From the NCBI RefSeq assembly GCF_039641995.1, contig NZ_CP087714.1:1302001-1366000 (forward strand): DNA of 64,000 nucleotides, in the 5' to 3' direction. The notes under the pieces were generated by a model that searched no databases, was not told where the DNA came from, and saw nothing but the letters and a program-made list of their open reading frames with translations. Made by a program: the position numbers and the translations under genes. Positions 33,539-42,477 of this stretch are shown one piece after another. The stretch's first letter is position 1. Each line of letters starts with the position of its first letter. This DNA comes from Geoglobus acetivorans. Lineage in GTDB: Archaea; Halobacteriota; Archaeoglobi; Archaeoglobales; Archaeoglobaceae.

Positions 33539-35865
33539 TCTCCCACCTCCATCTCTATGTATCTGCACTCCTTCCACATTTCAAGCAGGTCGTGGTAGTG
33601 CTTGGAGAAGTAGTTTCCAGAATTTCCACCCGGAATGATCCCATACATTATGCCCTTAGCATCGTCGAACGTTGTGATCATTCTCCAGCTGCTTCCTGCC
33701 TGGTCTGGCCTGTAATCGTATCTGAAATTGTAAACGGTGTATTTTGAGCCGTTCATTTCCATAATTGGATAGTTCATGAAAGCAACCTTCGGATAGAATG
33801 GGTGAACGGCTATGAATCTGTTTATGTCGCCGTATCTTGTCCATCCCTTCTCCTCGATTTTCTCGGCAACTTTGTCCATGGCTCTTGCAATAATGTCGTA
33901 TCTGTTCTCGGTCTTTTCAGTGTTTATGTCGTCAAACCATTTGCTGTTTTCAGGCAGGTTTTGCAGAACCCACAGTTTGGGATAGTAGCTTTCGTCAAGC
34001 CCTGCCGAGCTGAATTCGTCGTGGAAGGTCTCGTTCATGAATTCATCTATGAAAAGCGAGAATATCAGTGCCGCTTTGGAGTCATACGTCATCCTGTAAT
34101 CCCAGTTGAGCAGTTCTTCTGCATATTCTTTTGCTCTATCTGAGAACGGAATTCTGTCAAAGTTTTTCCTGATGTCGTTCACGAAGAACTCTGCGGGCTT
34201 GGAATAGACGTCTTTCTGCATGTCGATGAAGTCTTGGACTGTGAGCTTCCTTCCGTCTTTCGTCTTCTCTTTAAGCATCTCATAAATTCTCATCCCTCTG
34301 TATGGGTCTGCAAAATACCCGCTATCTCCTATGTAATGTTTGAAGTTCAGGACGGGTCTCTGGTTTGCTGTGGCAACGTAATCCGGGTCTATGAGGTGCG
34401 GGATCTCTTCAAATGGTACAAACCCCTCCCAGCTTGAGATTCCGTATGGTGTAAATCCCACCCATTCGCCTTCACCTCTGCTTCCGTTGAAAATAACATT
34501 TCCTGGAACTTCTTTTCCGTCTGTGTATCTGATCGGGTACTTTCCTGCCGGATAGTATGCAGTATGGCCTTCCCTGTCGATTATCACAAAATTCTGGGCT
34601 GGAACGTAAAACCATTTCAGCGCATCTATTGCTTCCTGAACGTTTCTGGCTTTATTCAGCTTGAAGATTGCTCTGAGTTCTGTGGTTGCGCTCAGTCCTG
34701 TCCATGCCACCGCAACTTTGGTACCGTATTTTTCGATCAGTGGTCCGTGGACGGTTTTTTCAACCACGATCTTTTTCTCCTTGATGCCTTCGTCTGTTAG
34801 CATCTTCAGGGTTTTTACTTCCTTACTGACTTCTCTCCATTCTCCCTTGTAGAGGTATTTATCCCCATCAAACTTGTAGGTGTAGAAGTCAATAACGTCA
34901 GCACCCACATTCGTAACGCCCCATGATATGTACTTGTTCTGTCCAATGACTATTACCGGGATTCCGGGGAAAGTGACACCCTGGACTTCGAAGTCGCCAG
35001 CTTTCAGGTGCATCATGTACCACACAGGCGGAACACGCAGCGACAGGTGGGGGTCGTTGGAGAGCATGGGCTTCCCGTTCTTCGTGTATTTGCCGGAGAC
35101 AAGCCAGTTGTTTGAACCCGCCGAATCGTCTTTTTCGAAGTTGCTGAGCCAGTCAACGAGACTTTTGTTTATGTTTGGTATATCGCTGTATATTATCTGG
35201 TAGGTGTGGTTGAGGTAGTCTGGATAAAGTTCTTCAGCATCAGGGAGGTTTTTGAGGATCACTGCTCTTTTCAGGTCCCAGAAATCTCCTGTTAAACCCC
35301 ATGCTATCAGCTTGTTTACGAGAAATGTATCTACTGGGGTCCATGGCTTTGGAGTATATCCGAGGAGCTTGAATTCTGGCTGGAGTTCCCCATCTTCAAT
35401 GTATTTGTTCACACCGTCACAGTAGGCCTGCAGAAGTGGAGCGTATTCGCTATTTTTGAAGTATTCCCAGGTTGCCCTGGCCGCACCCTCGAAGTCCATT
35501 TTGATGTAAAATTCGTCAGTTTCGTTTAAAGACTCTCCAAAAACCTCCGAAAGCTGGCCTTTCATCAGTCTACGCTGTAAATCCATCTGAAAGAGCCTAT
35601 CCTTGGCCTGAGCATATCCTGTAGCATAAAAAAGGCTTTCAAGGTTATCGGCTGTAATGTGAGGCACACCATACTCATCGTATTCGATTACTGCTTTGCC
35701 ATACGGGGTTGAGAGTTCTATTTTATCGACCTCGTGGAACTTCCAGAACTGTCCAAATGGCGCAAAAAGATTCATGTAATCGTACATTGGTGAGATCAGT
35801 ATCAGCAAAATCGCTACAGATAGAAGGGAGAAAAATTCTCCTCTTCTGAGGGGTCGCAGTCTCAT
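33535..35865 (-). CDS. Penicillin-acylase-family Ntn hydrolase
   Basis: 776-aa amidohydrolase matured by self-cleavage. One N-terminal hydrophobic anchor (about residues 12-32) places it at the outer membrane face. The new N-terminal Ser nucleophile is in DDSAGSNNWLVSG; other family marks are DEYGVPHITADNLESLF, LSNDPHLSLRVPPVWY and GWTRYGDINRF near the end. In archaea and bacteria the relatives cleave acyl-amides, including acyl-homoserine lactones and beta-lactams; the natural substrate here is unknown. ATG 35865 lies about 28 bp after AATATATTTATT. Confidence 0.88.
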   Translation of the reverse strand: MRLRPLRRGEFFSLLSVAILLILISPMYDYMNLFAPFGQFWKFHEVDKIELSTPYGKAVIEYDEYGVPHITADNLESLFYATGYAQAKDRLFQMDLQRRLMKGQLSEVFGESLNETDEFYIKMDFEGAARATWEYFKNSEYAPLLQAYCDGVNKYIEDGELQPEFKLLGYTPKPWTPVDTFLVNKLIAWGLTGDFWDLKRAVILKNLPDAEELYPDYLNHTYQIIYSDIPNINKSLVDWLSNFEKDDSAGSNNWLVSGKYTKNGKPMLSNDPHLSLRVPPVWYMMHLKAGDFEVQGVTFPGIPVIVIGQNKYISWGVTNVGADVIDFYTYKFDGDKYLYKGEWREVSKEVKTLKMLTDEGIKEKKIVVEKTVHGPLIEKYGTKVAVAWTGLSATTELRAIFKLNKARNVQEAIDALKWFYVPAQNFVIIDREGHTAYYPAGKYPIRYTDGKEVPGNVIFNGSRGEGEWVGFTPYGISSWEGFVPFEEIPHLIDPDYVATANQRPVLNFKHYIGDSGYFADPYRGMRIYEMLKEKTKDGRKLTVQDFIDMQKDVYSKPAEFFVNDIRKNFDRIPFSDRAKEYAEELLNWDYRMTYDSKAALIFSLFIDEFMNETFHDEFSSAGLDESYYPKLWVLQNLPENSKWFDDINTEKTENRYDIIARAMDKVAEKIEEKGWTRYGDINRFIAVHPFYPKVAFMNYPIMEMNGSKYTVYNFRYDYRPDQAGSSWRMITTFDDAKGIMYGIIPGGNSGNYFSKHYHDLLEMWKECRYIEMEVGE

Positions 35866-35962
35866 AGTATGTAATTTAAATGCCAAATAAATATATTTTT
35901 CGGATTAATAATGAAAATTAAAATGGCAACTGTTAAAAAACCACGTTAACCTCCTCTGAAAC

Positions 35963-36574
35963 ATGGTTGACAGAGCGGAAAATCTGACGAAGGTGTCGAT
36001 GGCAGTGATCATGGCAGCGATTATTGCGTTGTCTGCTCAATTGAGCTTTAAGATAGGTCCAGTACCGTATACCATGCAGAATTTCGCCATAATGCTTTCG
36101 GGATTCCTGCTCGGACCTTATTACGGAGCAATGGCTGTCATCATCTATCTCGGGATGATCGCCGTTGGACTTCCTTTTGGGGCAGGTGGTGGAGGTCCCG
36201 GTGTTCTCATGGGATACACTGCGGGATATTTGTTCGGTTTCGTCTTCTCTGCGAGCCTGGCAGGCATATTCGGCAGGAGATTTGGGGACAGGCCGATCCT
36301 TCTATGGATATCCACGTTCGTGGCAGCTTTACCGGCATACCTTCTTGGTTTCGCTGTCTTCTACAAATTTGCTCTTGGAAGTGCCGGTCTTTCGGAATGG
36401 GCCCAGAGTGCTGTTGAGAGATTTGGTATTCCTGCCATATCCTTCCCGTTCGTGATATTCGCTGCAACCGTTCTGATCTATATCCCACAGGACATGCTTG
36501 TTGACCATTTGCTTGCAGTTGTTGTCTTCAGGTATGTTAGAGAACTGATGAGGCAGAGGGGTGTTCGAATCTGA
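35963..36574 (+). CDS. bioY: Biotin ECF transporter substrate-binding subunit
   Basis: 203-aa membrane S-component of an ECF vitamin transporter, about six helices. Biotin-type marks are GPVPYTMQNFAIMLSGFLLG, YLGMIAVGLPFGAGGGGPG and YIPQDMLVDHL. It is followed by the two energising subunits, giving a complete operon. The TGA stop overlaps the likely CTG start of the ATPase gene. Confidence 0.93.
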   Translation: MVDRAENLTKVSMAVIMAAIIALSAQLSFKIGPVPYTMQNFAIMLSGFLLGPYYGAMAVIIYLGMIAVGLPFGAGGGGPGVLMGYTAGYLFGFVFSASLAGIFGRRFGDRPILLWISTFVAALPAYLLGFAVFYKFALGSAGLSEWAQSAVERFGIPAISFPFVIFAATVLIYIPQDMLVDHLLAVVVFRYVRELMRQRGVRI

Positions 36575-37668
36575 TTGAGTTCCAGATTGAGGAATACGTG
36601 TATCCCAGCGGGCAGAAAGGGCTTGCTGGTGTTGCAGGAAGGATAGATGAAAGCTGCTTCATTTCTGGAGGTACGGGGAAGGGGAAAAGCACGCTGCTCA
36701 GGACTTTCAATGGCCTAATTCCCGATTTTTATGCAGGGGTATTCAGGGGTAAGGTGAAGGTTCTGGGGGAAAAACCCAGTGCCAGGGTAGCGTACCTGGT
36801 TATGCAGAATCCCTACGAGCAGATAACGTCCCTGAAAGTGATTGATGAACTGGTATTTCCAGCAGTACAGGGTGGCGTGAAATATCGGGATGCAAAAAAG
36901 GATGCTGAGGCTCTTGCTGAGGAGGTGGGCATCGGACATCTGCTTGGCAGGACAACACACTCTCTCTCGACAGGCGAACTGCAGATCGTGGAAATACTCT
37001 CTGCAATCCTCTCTATGAAGAAAGTCCTTCTCATGGATGAACCCTTTGCCCATTTAAGCACAAGGAACGTCAAAAACCTTGTCAAGATAATTGAAGACCT
37101 CTTTGCTGTGATTTCAGATCACAGGGTCGAGTTCCGGGAGTTGTTTCCCCAGCACATAGACCTGGGTGCTGACAAAGTGGTCTATCCTGATGTTCCGGCA
37201 GAAACTGGTGAGGCAATCTTTGACGGTTCGCTGAGACTGAGAAAAGGCGAAATTATTGCTGTAACCGGTGATAATGGATCGGGGAAAACAACAATGCTGA
37301 AAAGGCTGGCAGGGGAGATGAAAAAAGCGAAAATGGATTTTGGAATGGTTCTTCAGAACCCGAATTATCACCTGACTGAAAGAACAGTTGCCCGGGAAGT
37401 GGGTGATGAAAGATTTCTAAGAGATTTCGGTCTTGAGGGGCTGAAAGACAGACACCCACACGCTCTGAGCTATGGTCAGGCCAAACGCGTAAGTATTGCA
37501 AGGGCGTTCAAACACGACATCCTGCTTCTTGATGAACCTACGGCAGGACAGGACATGTCATTCCGGATGAAACTGATTCATCTGCTGAGAAAATATGGGA
37601 AGACTGCCGTGATAGCGACCCATGATGAAAACCTTGCAAAATGCTGTGACGGGGTCGTCAGGCTATGA
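36571..37668 (+). CDS. ECF transporter double ATPase (EcfA-EcfA' fusion), probable CTG start
   Basis: 365-aa protein with two ABC ATPase domains in one chain. Domain 1 (about residues 1-185): Walker A GGTGKGKSTLL, signature LSTGELQ, Walker B VLLMDEPFAH, SDHR switch. Domain 2 (about 190-365): GDNGSGKTTML, LSYGQAKR, ILLLDEPTAG, ATHD. The first ATG/GTG/TTG-type codon is GTG 36598, but residues encoded ahead of it (IEFQIEEY) are the expected first strand of an ABC ATPase. The only suitable codon is CTG 36571, which overlaps the bioY stop as CTGA with GAGGGGTG seven bases ahead. It energises BioY together with EcfT. Confidence 0.82.
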   Translation: MIEFQIEEYVYPSGQKGLAGVAGRIDESCFISGGTGKGKSTLLRTFNGLIPDFYAGVFRGKVKVLGEKPSARVAYLVMQNPYEQITSLKVIDELVFPAVQGGVKYRDAKKDAEALAEEVGIGHLLGRTTHSLSTGELQIVEILSAILSMKKVLLMDEPFAHLSTRNVKNLVKIIEDLFAVISDHRVEFRELFPQHIDLGADKVVYPDVPAETGEAIFDGSLRLRKGEIIAVTGDNGSGKTTMLKRLAGEMKKAKMDFGMVLQNPNYHLTERTVAREVGDERFLRDFGLEGLKDRHPHALSYGQAKRVSIARAFKHDILLLDEPTAGQDMSFRMKLIHLLRKYGKTAVIATHDENLAKCCDGVVRL

Positions 37669-38309
37669 TTCTGCAGAATCTGAACCTTGCCTTAAGTGAG
37701 GGAGATCTGGAGGGCAGAACAGCACTCACGTCATCAGTAATGCTCTCCATCTCCATATATCTTTCCGGTTTCAGCCTTTATGTGTCCTTTGCAGTTATTG
37801 CGGTTTCCGCACTTTTTTCTGGGGCGAGAAATCTCAGACTGGTTCTGTCTTTTTCTCCGTTTATTGCCCTTATTTTGCTTTCCGGACTGTTCTTCAATAT
37901 GGGTTATGCGGTCAGGTCTTCACTTGCATTTGCCGGGATACTGTCAACCGGGGCGATAGTCTACTCTTCCAGAATTTCTGAAGTTGCCGGGGCACTTCTC
38001 TGGTTGAGGATCCCGCAGAAATACGTGTCTCTCATACAGCTCGCTCTCGCGTCGTTACCTCTTCTGGCAAAGGACCTTGCTGAGATTTTCTGGGCAGTTG
38101 ATGATTCCGGATTTGCAAAATACAGTAAGGTGATGAAGGCTTTCGTATCTACCTCAGTTCTGCGTTCGATTTCGCTATCCGAAGCGCTTTACTCGAAAAA
38201 TTTCGCTTACAACCCTGTAGGAGAATTAAGGAAACCGACCGGGAAAGACTCTGTCCTCACTGCAGTATCTCTGCTTTTACTTCTTTCCACAGTTCTTCAA
38301 GTTCTCTGA
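37665..38309 (+). CDS. ecfT: ECF transporter transmembrane subunit
   Basis: 214-aa T-component, about five helices, coupling the ATPase to BioY. The cytoplasmic coupling region with SISLSEALYSKNF and AVDDSGFAK is visible but less canonical than the Ala-Arg-Gly motifs of many EcfT proteins. Starts in an ATGA overlap with the ATPase stop and overlaps the convergent MBL gene by 53 bp at its 3' end. Confidence 0.82.
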   Translation: MILQNLNLALSEGDLEGRTALTSSVMLSISIYLSGFSLYVSFAVIAVSALFSGARNLRLVLSFSPFIALILLSGLFFNMGYAVRSSLAFAGILSTGAIVYSSRISEVAGALLWLRIPQKYVSLIQLALASLPLLAKDLAEIFWAVDDSGFAKYSKVMKAFVSTSVLRSISLSEALYSKNFAYNPVGELRKPTGKDSVLTAVSLLLLLSTVLQVL

Positions 38310-39207
38310 CTTCGCCTCTTGCAGTGTATGCTCCATCTGTTTTTTCAACGAACCCTTTATCGTGCAGAAAGTCCAGATGGGCTATGACTTCTGACATTGC
38401 CAAGAAAAGCTGATCTTTCCTCCTGAAATGCTCCACCGCTATTTCGTAAGCAGTTTTTCCCTTACAGAGCTTGAAGATTTCGATGCTTCTTCTCTCAAAT
38501 CCGTTAAGGTATTCTGAGATGAGTTCTCTGTGGTTTTCTATGTGTTTTCTGTGACCTGGGAAAACTTTCTCTATTTCAAGCCCGTAAAGGTATCCGAGCG
38601 TCCGTAGGTAATGCTGGAGAACCGGCTTTCTTTTATACCTGCCGTCAGGCTCTATGACCGGATTTGGGGTGATGCCGTTGAGCAGGGTATCTCCTGAGAA
38701 GAGGATGCCATGTTCCTCGTTGTACAGCGCAATATGGGAGAACGAATGACCTGGAATGTGAATCACTTCGAATTCATCATCTCCAGCCCTGATCTTTTTT
38801 CCCACTTTGGAGCAATTTTTGCACGGGCGTATCAGTTTTGAATACTCCTTGAGGGCGTTTTCCTTCATTTTCCTGGATACCTCTAACGGCATTCCTTCCT
38901 CTCCAAAGTGATGATATATGAGCTCAAAATAACTTTTTTCAGCATCATGGATCCTCTCACAGGCGATTTCGTGAGCATACACGTTTTTGAACATATAGGC
39001 GGAACCAAAATGGTCAACATGGGGGTGCGTGAGTATGAGCTTGGAACTCTCAAAGTCCATATCCGATTTTTCGAGTTCATTTTTGAGATCATTGATGGAT
39101 ATGGGGAGGTTAATTCCTGCATCAACAACGATTTCGTGGTTTATTATGTACACGTTGGTGTCTCCTACGGGATAAGGGCTGAAAATTTTTGCAAATCTGA
39201 TTTCCAT
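38257..39207 (-). CDS. Metallo-beta-lactamase fold hydrolase with winged-helix tail
   Basis: 316 aa. Zinc motif LTHPHVDHFG, then IHIPGHSFSHIALY, FSGDTLL and FPGHRKHIENH, so both metal sites are complete. The last about 80 residues (AMSEVIAHLDFLHDKGFVEK) resemble a winged helix, as in RNase-BN/LACTB2-like hydrolases. Substrate unknown. Convergent with ecfT. Confidence 0.83.
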   Translation of the reverse strand: MEIRFAKIFSPYPVGDTNVYIINHEIVVDAGINLPISINDLKNELEKSDMDFESSKLILTHPHVDHFGSAYMFKNVYAHEIACERIHDAEKSYFELIYHHFGEEGMPLEVSRKMKENALKEYSKLIRPCKNCSKVGKKIRAGDDEFEVIHIPGHSFSHIALYNEEHGILFSGDTLLNGITPNPVIEPDGRYKRKPVLQHYLRTLGYLYGLEIEKVFPGHRKHIENHRELISEYLNGFERRSIEIFKLCKGKTAYEIAVEHFRRKDQLFLAMSEVIAHLDFLHDKGFVEKTDGAYTARGEVRELEELWKEVKAEILQ

Positions 39208-39246
39208 GAAAGGAAAGTTTATAATTTGACTTATTAAACTTACTCC

Positions 39247-40545
39247 ATGGCTCTCGACACTCTGAAAGATGTTGTTCGAAAAATCGCAAGATCATCCTCA
39301 ATTGATAAACATCTCGTTGATGAGGTTGTTAAGGACATTCAGAGGGCTCTGATCAGGGCCGATGTTAACGTGAGGCAGGTTAAGGAGATAACCGACGCCA
39401 TCAAGAAGAGGGCTCTGAGCGATGAGCCCCTGAAGAGCCTGAACCCGAGGGAGCACATAATCAAGATCGTTTATGAAGAGCTGCTTAAGGGGGTTGGAGA
39501 TGGCCTCGAGATACCTCTCGAGAAGGCCAGAATAATGCTCGTCGGTCTTCAGGGGAGCGGTAAGACAACAACCACCGCAAAGCTCGCCAAGTACTTCAAG
39601 GACAGGGGGATGAAGACTGCTGTCATAGCCGCAGACACATGGAGGCCCGCAGCCTACGATCAGCTCAAGCAGCTGGCTGAGAGTATCGGCGTCGGCTTTT
39701 ACGGTGAGAAGGGAGAGAAGGATGCGGTAAAGATTGTAAAAAGAGGGCTTGAGGAGCTGAAAGACTACGACATGATAATTATCGACACCGCAGGAAGACA
39801 CGCGCTTGAGGATGAGCTGATAAAAGAGATGGTCGAGATCGAGAAGGTTGCGAAGCCGGACTACAAGTTTCTGGTGCTAGACGCTGCAATAGGTCAGCTC
39901 GCCTCAAAACAGGCGCAGGCGTTCCACGATGCAATAGGCATTGATGGTATTGTGATCACCAAGTTCGACGGAACCGCCAAGGGTGGAGGTGCTTTATCTG
40001 CAGCAAGGCAGATTCAGATACCCATTGCCTTCATAGGCTCTGGAGAGAGGGTTGACGACCTGGATCGCTTCGATCCTGCTGGTTTCATCTCGAGACTGCT
40101 CGGGATGGGGGACATAAAGGCGCTGCTGGAGAAGATAGAGCGGATCACTCAGGAGGAGGAACTCGATCCGGAGAAGTTCCTCAAGGGTGAATTCACGCTG
40201 AAGGACGTTTACAAGCAGATTGAGGCGATGAACAAGATGGGGCCGATAAGGAAGGTCTTTGAAATGCTCCCGCTGGGCATGTCAATGAAGGTGGATGATG
40301 ACGCGCTGGAGATGACCCAGGAGAAGATGAAGAGGTTCAGGGTGATAATGGACTCGATGACTGAGGAGGAGCTTCTCAACCCCAAGATAATAGACGGTTC
40401 GAGAATTAGGAGAATAGCCATCGGCAGCGGAACGTCTCCGCAGGAGGTCAAGGAGCTGCTGAAGTACTACAACACCATGAAGAGCCTGATGAAGAGGATG
40501 AAGAAGGGCAGGCTGCCGATAAAGGGGCTGAAGATGGGGTTCTGA
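39247..40545 (+). CDS. srp54: Signal recognition particle 54 kDa GTPase
   Basis: 432-aa SRP54/Ffh. N domain (residues 1-95), G domain with GLQGSGKTTTTAKLAKYF, DTAGRHALEDEL and TKFDGTAKGGGAL, and the methionine-rich M domain (MNKMGPIRKVFEMLPLGMSM) that binds SRP RNA and signal peptides. Targets proteins to the Sec translocon. Codon use is biased to C/G-ending codons as in highly expressed genes. TTTATAA about 30 bp ahead suggests a leaderless mRNA. Confidence 0.97.
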   Translation: MALDTLKDVVRKIARSSSIDKHLVDEVVKDIQRALIRADVNVRQVKEITDAIKKRALSDEPLKSLNPREHIIKIVYEELLKGVGDGLEIPLEKARIMLVGLQGSGKTTTTAKLAKYFKDRGMKTAVIAADTWRPAAYDQLKQLAESIGVGFYGEKGEKDAVKIVKRGLEELKDYDMIIIDTAGRHALEDELIKEMVEIEKVAKPDYKFLVLDAAIGQLASKQAQAFHDAIGIDGIVITKFDGTAKGGGALSAARQIQIPIAFIGSGERVDDLDRFDPAGFISRLLGMGDIKALLEKIERITQEEELDPEKFLKGEFTLKDVYKQIEAMNKMGPIRKVFEMLPLGMSMKVDDDALEMTQEKMKRFRVIMDSMTEEELLNPKIIDGSRIRRIAIGSGTSPQEVKELLKYYNTMKSLMKRMKKGRLPIKGLKMGF

Positions 40546-40885
40546 TGTTCTTTTTTAGGTATAACCAACACTTTTTAAACGAAAGGACCAAATCAGAAAT
40601 GGTTGCCAGGGCGATTATAGGTACTGTGCCTGTTACTGGGCATAGCGATCTGGGATGAACTTGCAGAATTCTGAGGGGGACTTTGTCTGGGGATGGGTTC
40701 AGTCCAATCACCAAGTCCGTTAAACCATTGGCGAGAGTCTCAAAGGTTATTCTGGTTTGAGATTTATTTACCGTGGGCAATTCTGGTTATTTTCGTTCAT
40801 GTTATCCCGAGCCTGTGTTGGCAATACTCGGCAGTTATTACTCAAAAATTTTATAAATAAAAGCCTTCGTATTAAAGAAACAGAT

Positions 40886-41632
40886 ATGCCGGCGTTTAAT
40901 ATACTCATGGCGGCTATCGGAATCGCGGGTATCATATCCTCGGCCATCCCGATATATATTATTGGAACAGAAAAAGAAAACTTTAAAAATATTTATGCCT
41001 CTTGGCTTAAGTTCAGTCGGTATTTTGCGATATTTGCATTTATCGTCACTTTGATTAGTGTTATGGAGGGCTTTGAGCTATTTTCCGAACATTTGGGTAT
41101 ACATCCTGGAAATTTGGAGATCGTGCACAACATATTTACTCTGGTCATCGGGATAATAATAATCGCATTTTTGATTCCGCTTTCCATTTCAATTTGGAAA
41201 GAAAGTGAAAAAACACAGCTGCTGGACAGCTCAGTTTTTTACGGTAAGTTTGGAATTACTCTATTGTATGTTTCAGTTTTTGCGATTATAAGTCATACTT
41301 TGAGCAACAGTCCTGATATTGGGCATTTTATCGTAAAGATTTCTGAGATCCTGTACATAGGGTTTTTCCCGACATTCGTATACATTCTCTTAAGATTAAT
41401 GAAGTACAATGCCATGATAAAAGAGGGAAGGATAATCGTCCCCGCCCATACAATTAATGTGTTTATTGGGGTCGCCGCATCGTTTCTGATGTTTTTTATT
41501 GGAGTTGTATTCGAGGCTTTCGGAAATCATTTGATGTATGATTTGATGGAAGTCGGGTCTCTTGCTGTATTTGTTCTCGTGGGTCTGTCATATGGAGCAG
41601 AGATGGAAAAAATTTTGAGTATTTCGGAATAA
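40886..41632 (+). CDS. Polytopic membrane protein, unknown
   Basis: 248-aa protein with about seven hydrophobic helices (MAAIGIAGIISSAIPIYII at the start). No family recognised. ATG 40886 is chosen because TTTTATAAATAA lies about 28 bp ahead and the first helix begins right after it; the longer frame from 40757 is unlikely. The gap 40546-40885 holds a T-run after srp54 and this promoter, nothing else seen. Confidence 0.6.
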   Translation: MPAFNILMAAIGIAGIISSAIPIYIIGTEKENFKNIYASWLKFSRYFAIFAFIVTLISVMEGFELFSEHLGIHPGNLEIVHNIFTLVIGIIIIAFLIPLSISIWKESEKTQLLDSSVFYGKFGITLLYVSVFAIISHTLSNSPDIGHFIVKISEILYIGFFPTFVYILLRLMKYNAMIKEGRIIVPAHTINVFIGVAASFLMFFIGVVFEAFGNHLMYDLMEVGSLAVFVLVGLSYGAEMEKILSISE

Positions 41633-41726
41633 CAGTCGGGGAGACGCGATTCAATGTTACTTTTCCTTCCTGTCGACTGGAAGAATGAATAATCTTTATC
41701 AAACTTGGAATTTTGATGTCATTGGA

Positions 41727-42362
41727 ATGAAAATCGCAGGAATTGATGAGGCAGGAAAGGGCCCGGTTATCGGTCCACTTGTGGTTTGCGGCGTTGCATG
41801 TGATGAAGAATCCCTGAAAAGGCTATCCGAGATAGGAGTCAGGGATTCAAAGAAGCTCACGCCGAAGAGGAGAAGGGAGATTGCTGAGGAGCTGAAAAAA
41901 CTCGTGAACTGGGAGACAGTAGTTATTCAACCCTCAGAACTTGACAGGATGATGGAGGAGAAGACGATAAATGAAATTCTGAAGGAAACCTGTGCCAGAA
42001 TCATTTCAAGGCTCAATCCTGACATGGTCTTTGTGGACAGCTTTGATGTAAAACCAGAAAGGCTTGCGAAAGAGCTTGAACGACTGACCGGGAAGAGGGT
42101 TGTTGCCAAGCATTATGGCGAAGAAGAGCCTGTTGTTGCCGCGGCTTCAATCATCGCCAAGTGCCTGAGAGATGAAATGGTTGAAAAGTTGAAGGAGGAA
42201 TATGGCGATTTCGGGAGCGGGTATGCCTCAGACGAGAGAACAAGGAAGTGGCTGGAGGAGAGACTGAAAAACGGCGAGGTTCCGGATATAGTTCGAAGGA
42301 AATGGAAGACCGTTGACAGGATGATGCAGGGTTTGAAGCAGAAGAGCCTGTCTGAGTTCTGA
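41727..42362 (+). CDS. rnhB: Ribonuclease HII
   Basis: 211-aa RNase removing RNA from RNA-DNA hybrids and single ribonucleotides. Active-site acidic residues lie in IAGIDEAGKGPVIGPLVV, DSKKLTPKRR and VFVDSFDVKPE; HYGEEEPVVAAASIIAK is also typical. ATG 41727 gives the normal N-terminus; the upstream ATG at 41685 would add unusual residues. Confidence 0.94.
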   Translation: MKIAGIDEAGKGPVIGPLVVCGVACDEESLKRLSEIGVRDSKKLTPKRRREIAEELKKLVNWETVVIQPSELDRMMEEKTINEILKETCARIISRLNPDMVFVDSFDVKPERLAKELERLTGKRVVAKHYGEEEPVVAAASIIAKCLRDEMVEKLKEEYGDFGSGYASDERTRKWLEERLKNGEVPDIVRRKWKTVDRMMQGLKQKSLSEF

Positions 42363-42477
42363 TCCAATTCTCTGCTGATCTGGCATGCTGGTGTGTTAGT
42401 TTTAAAAACTTGTAAAACTTGGCTAAGCCTTTCGTCCTGTGGCAAGTTTTTTAACTGAACTGACTTAAAACTCAACC

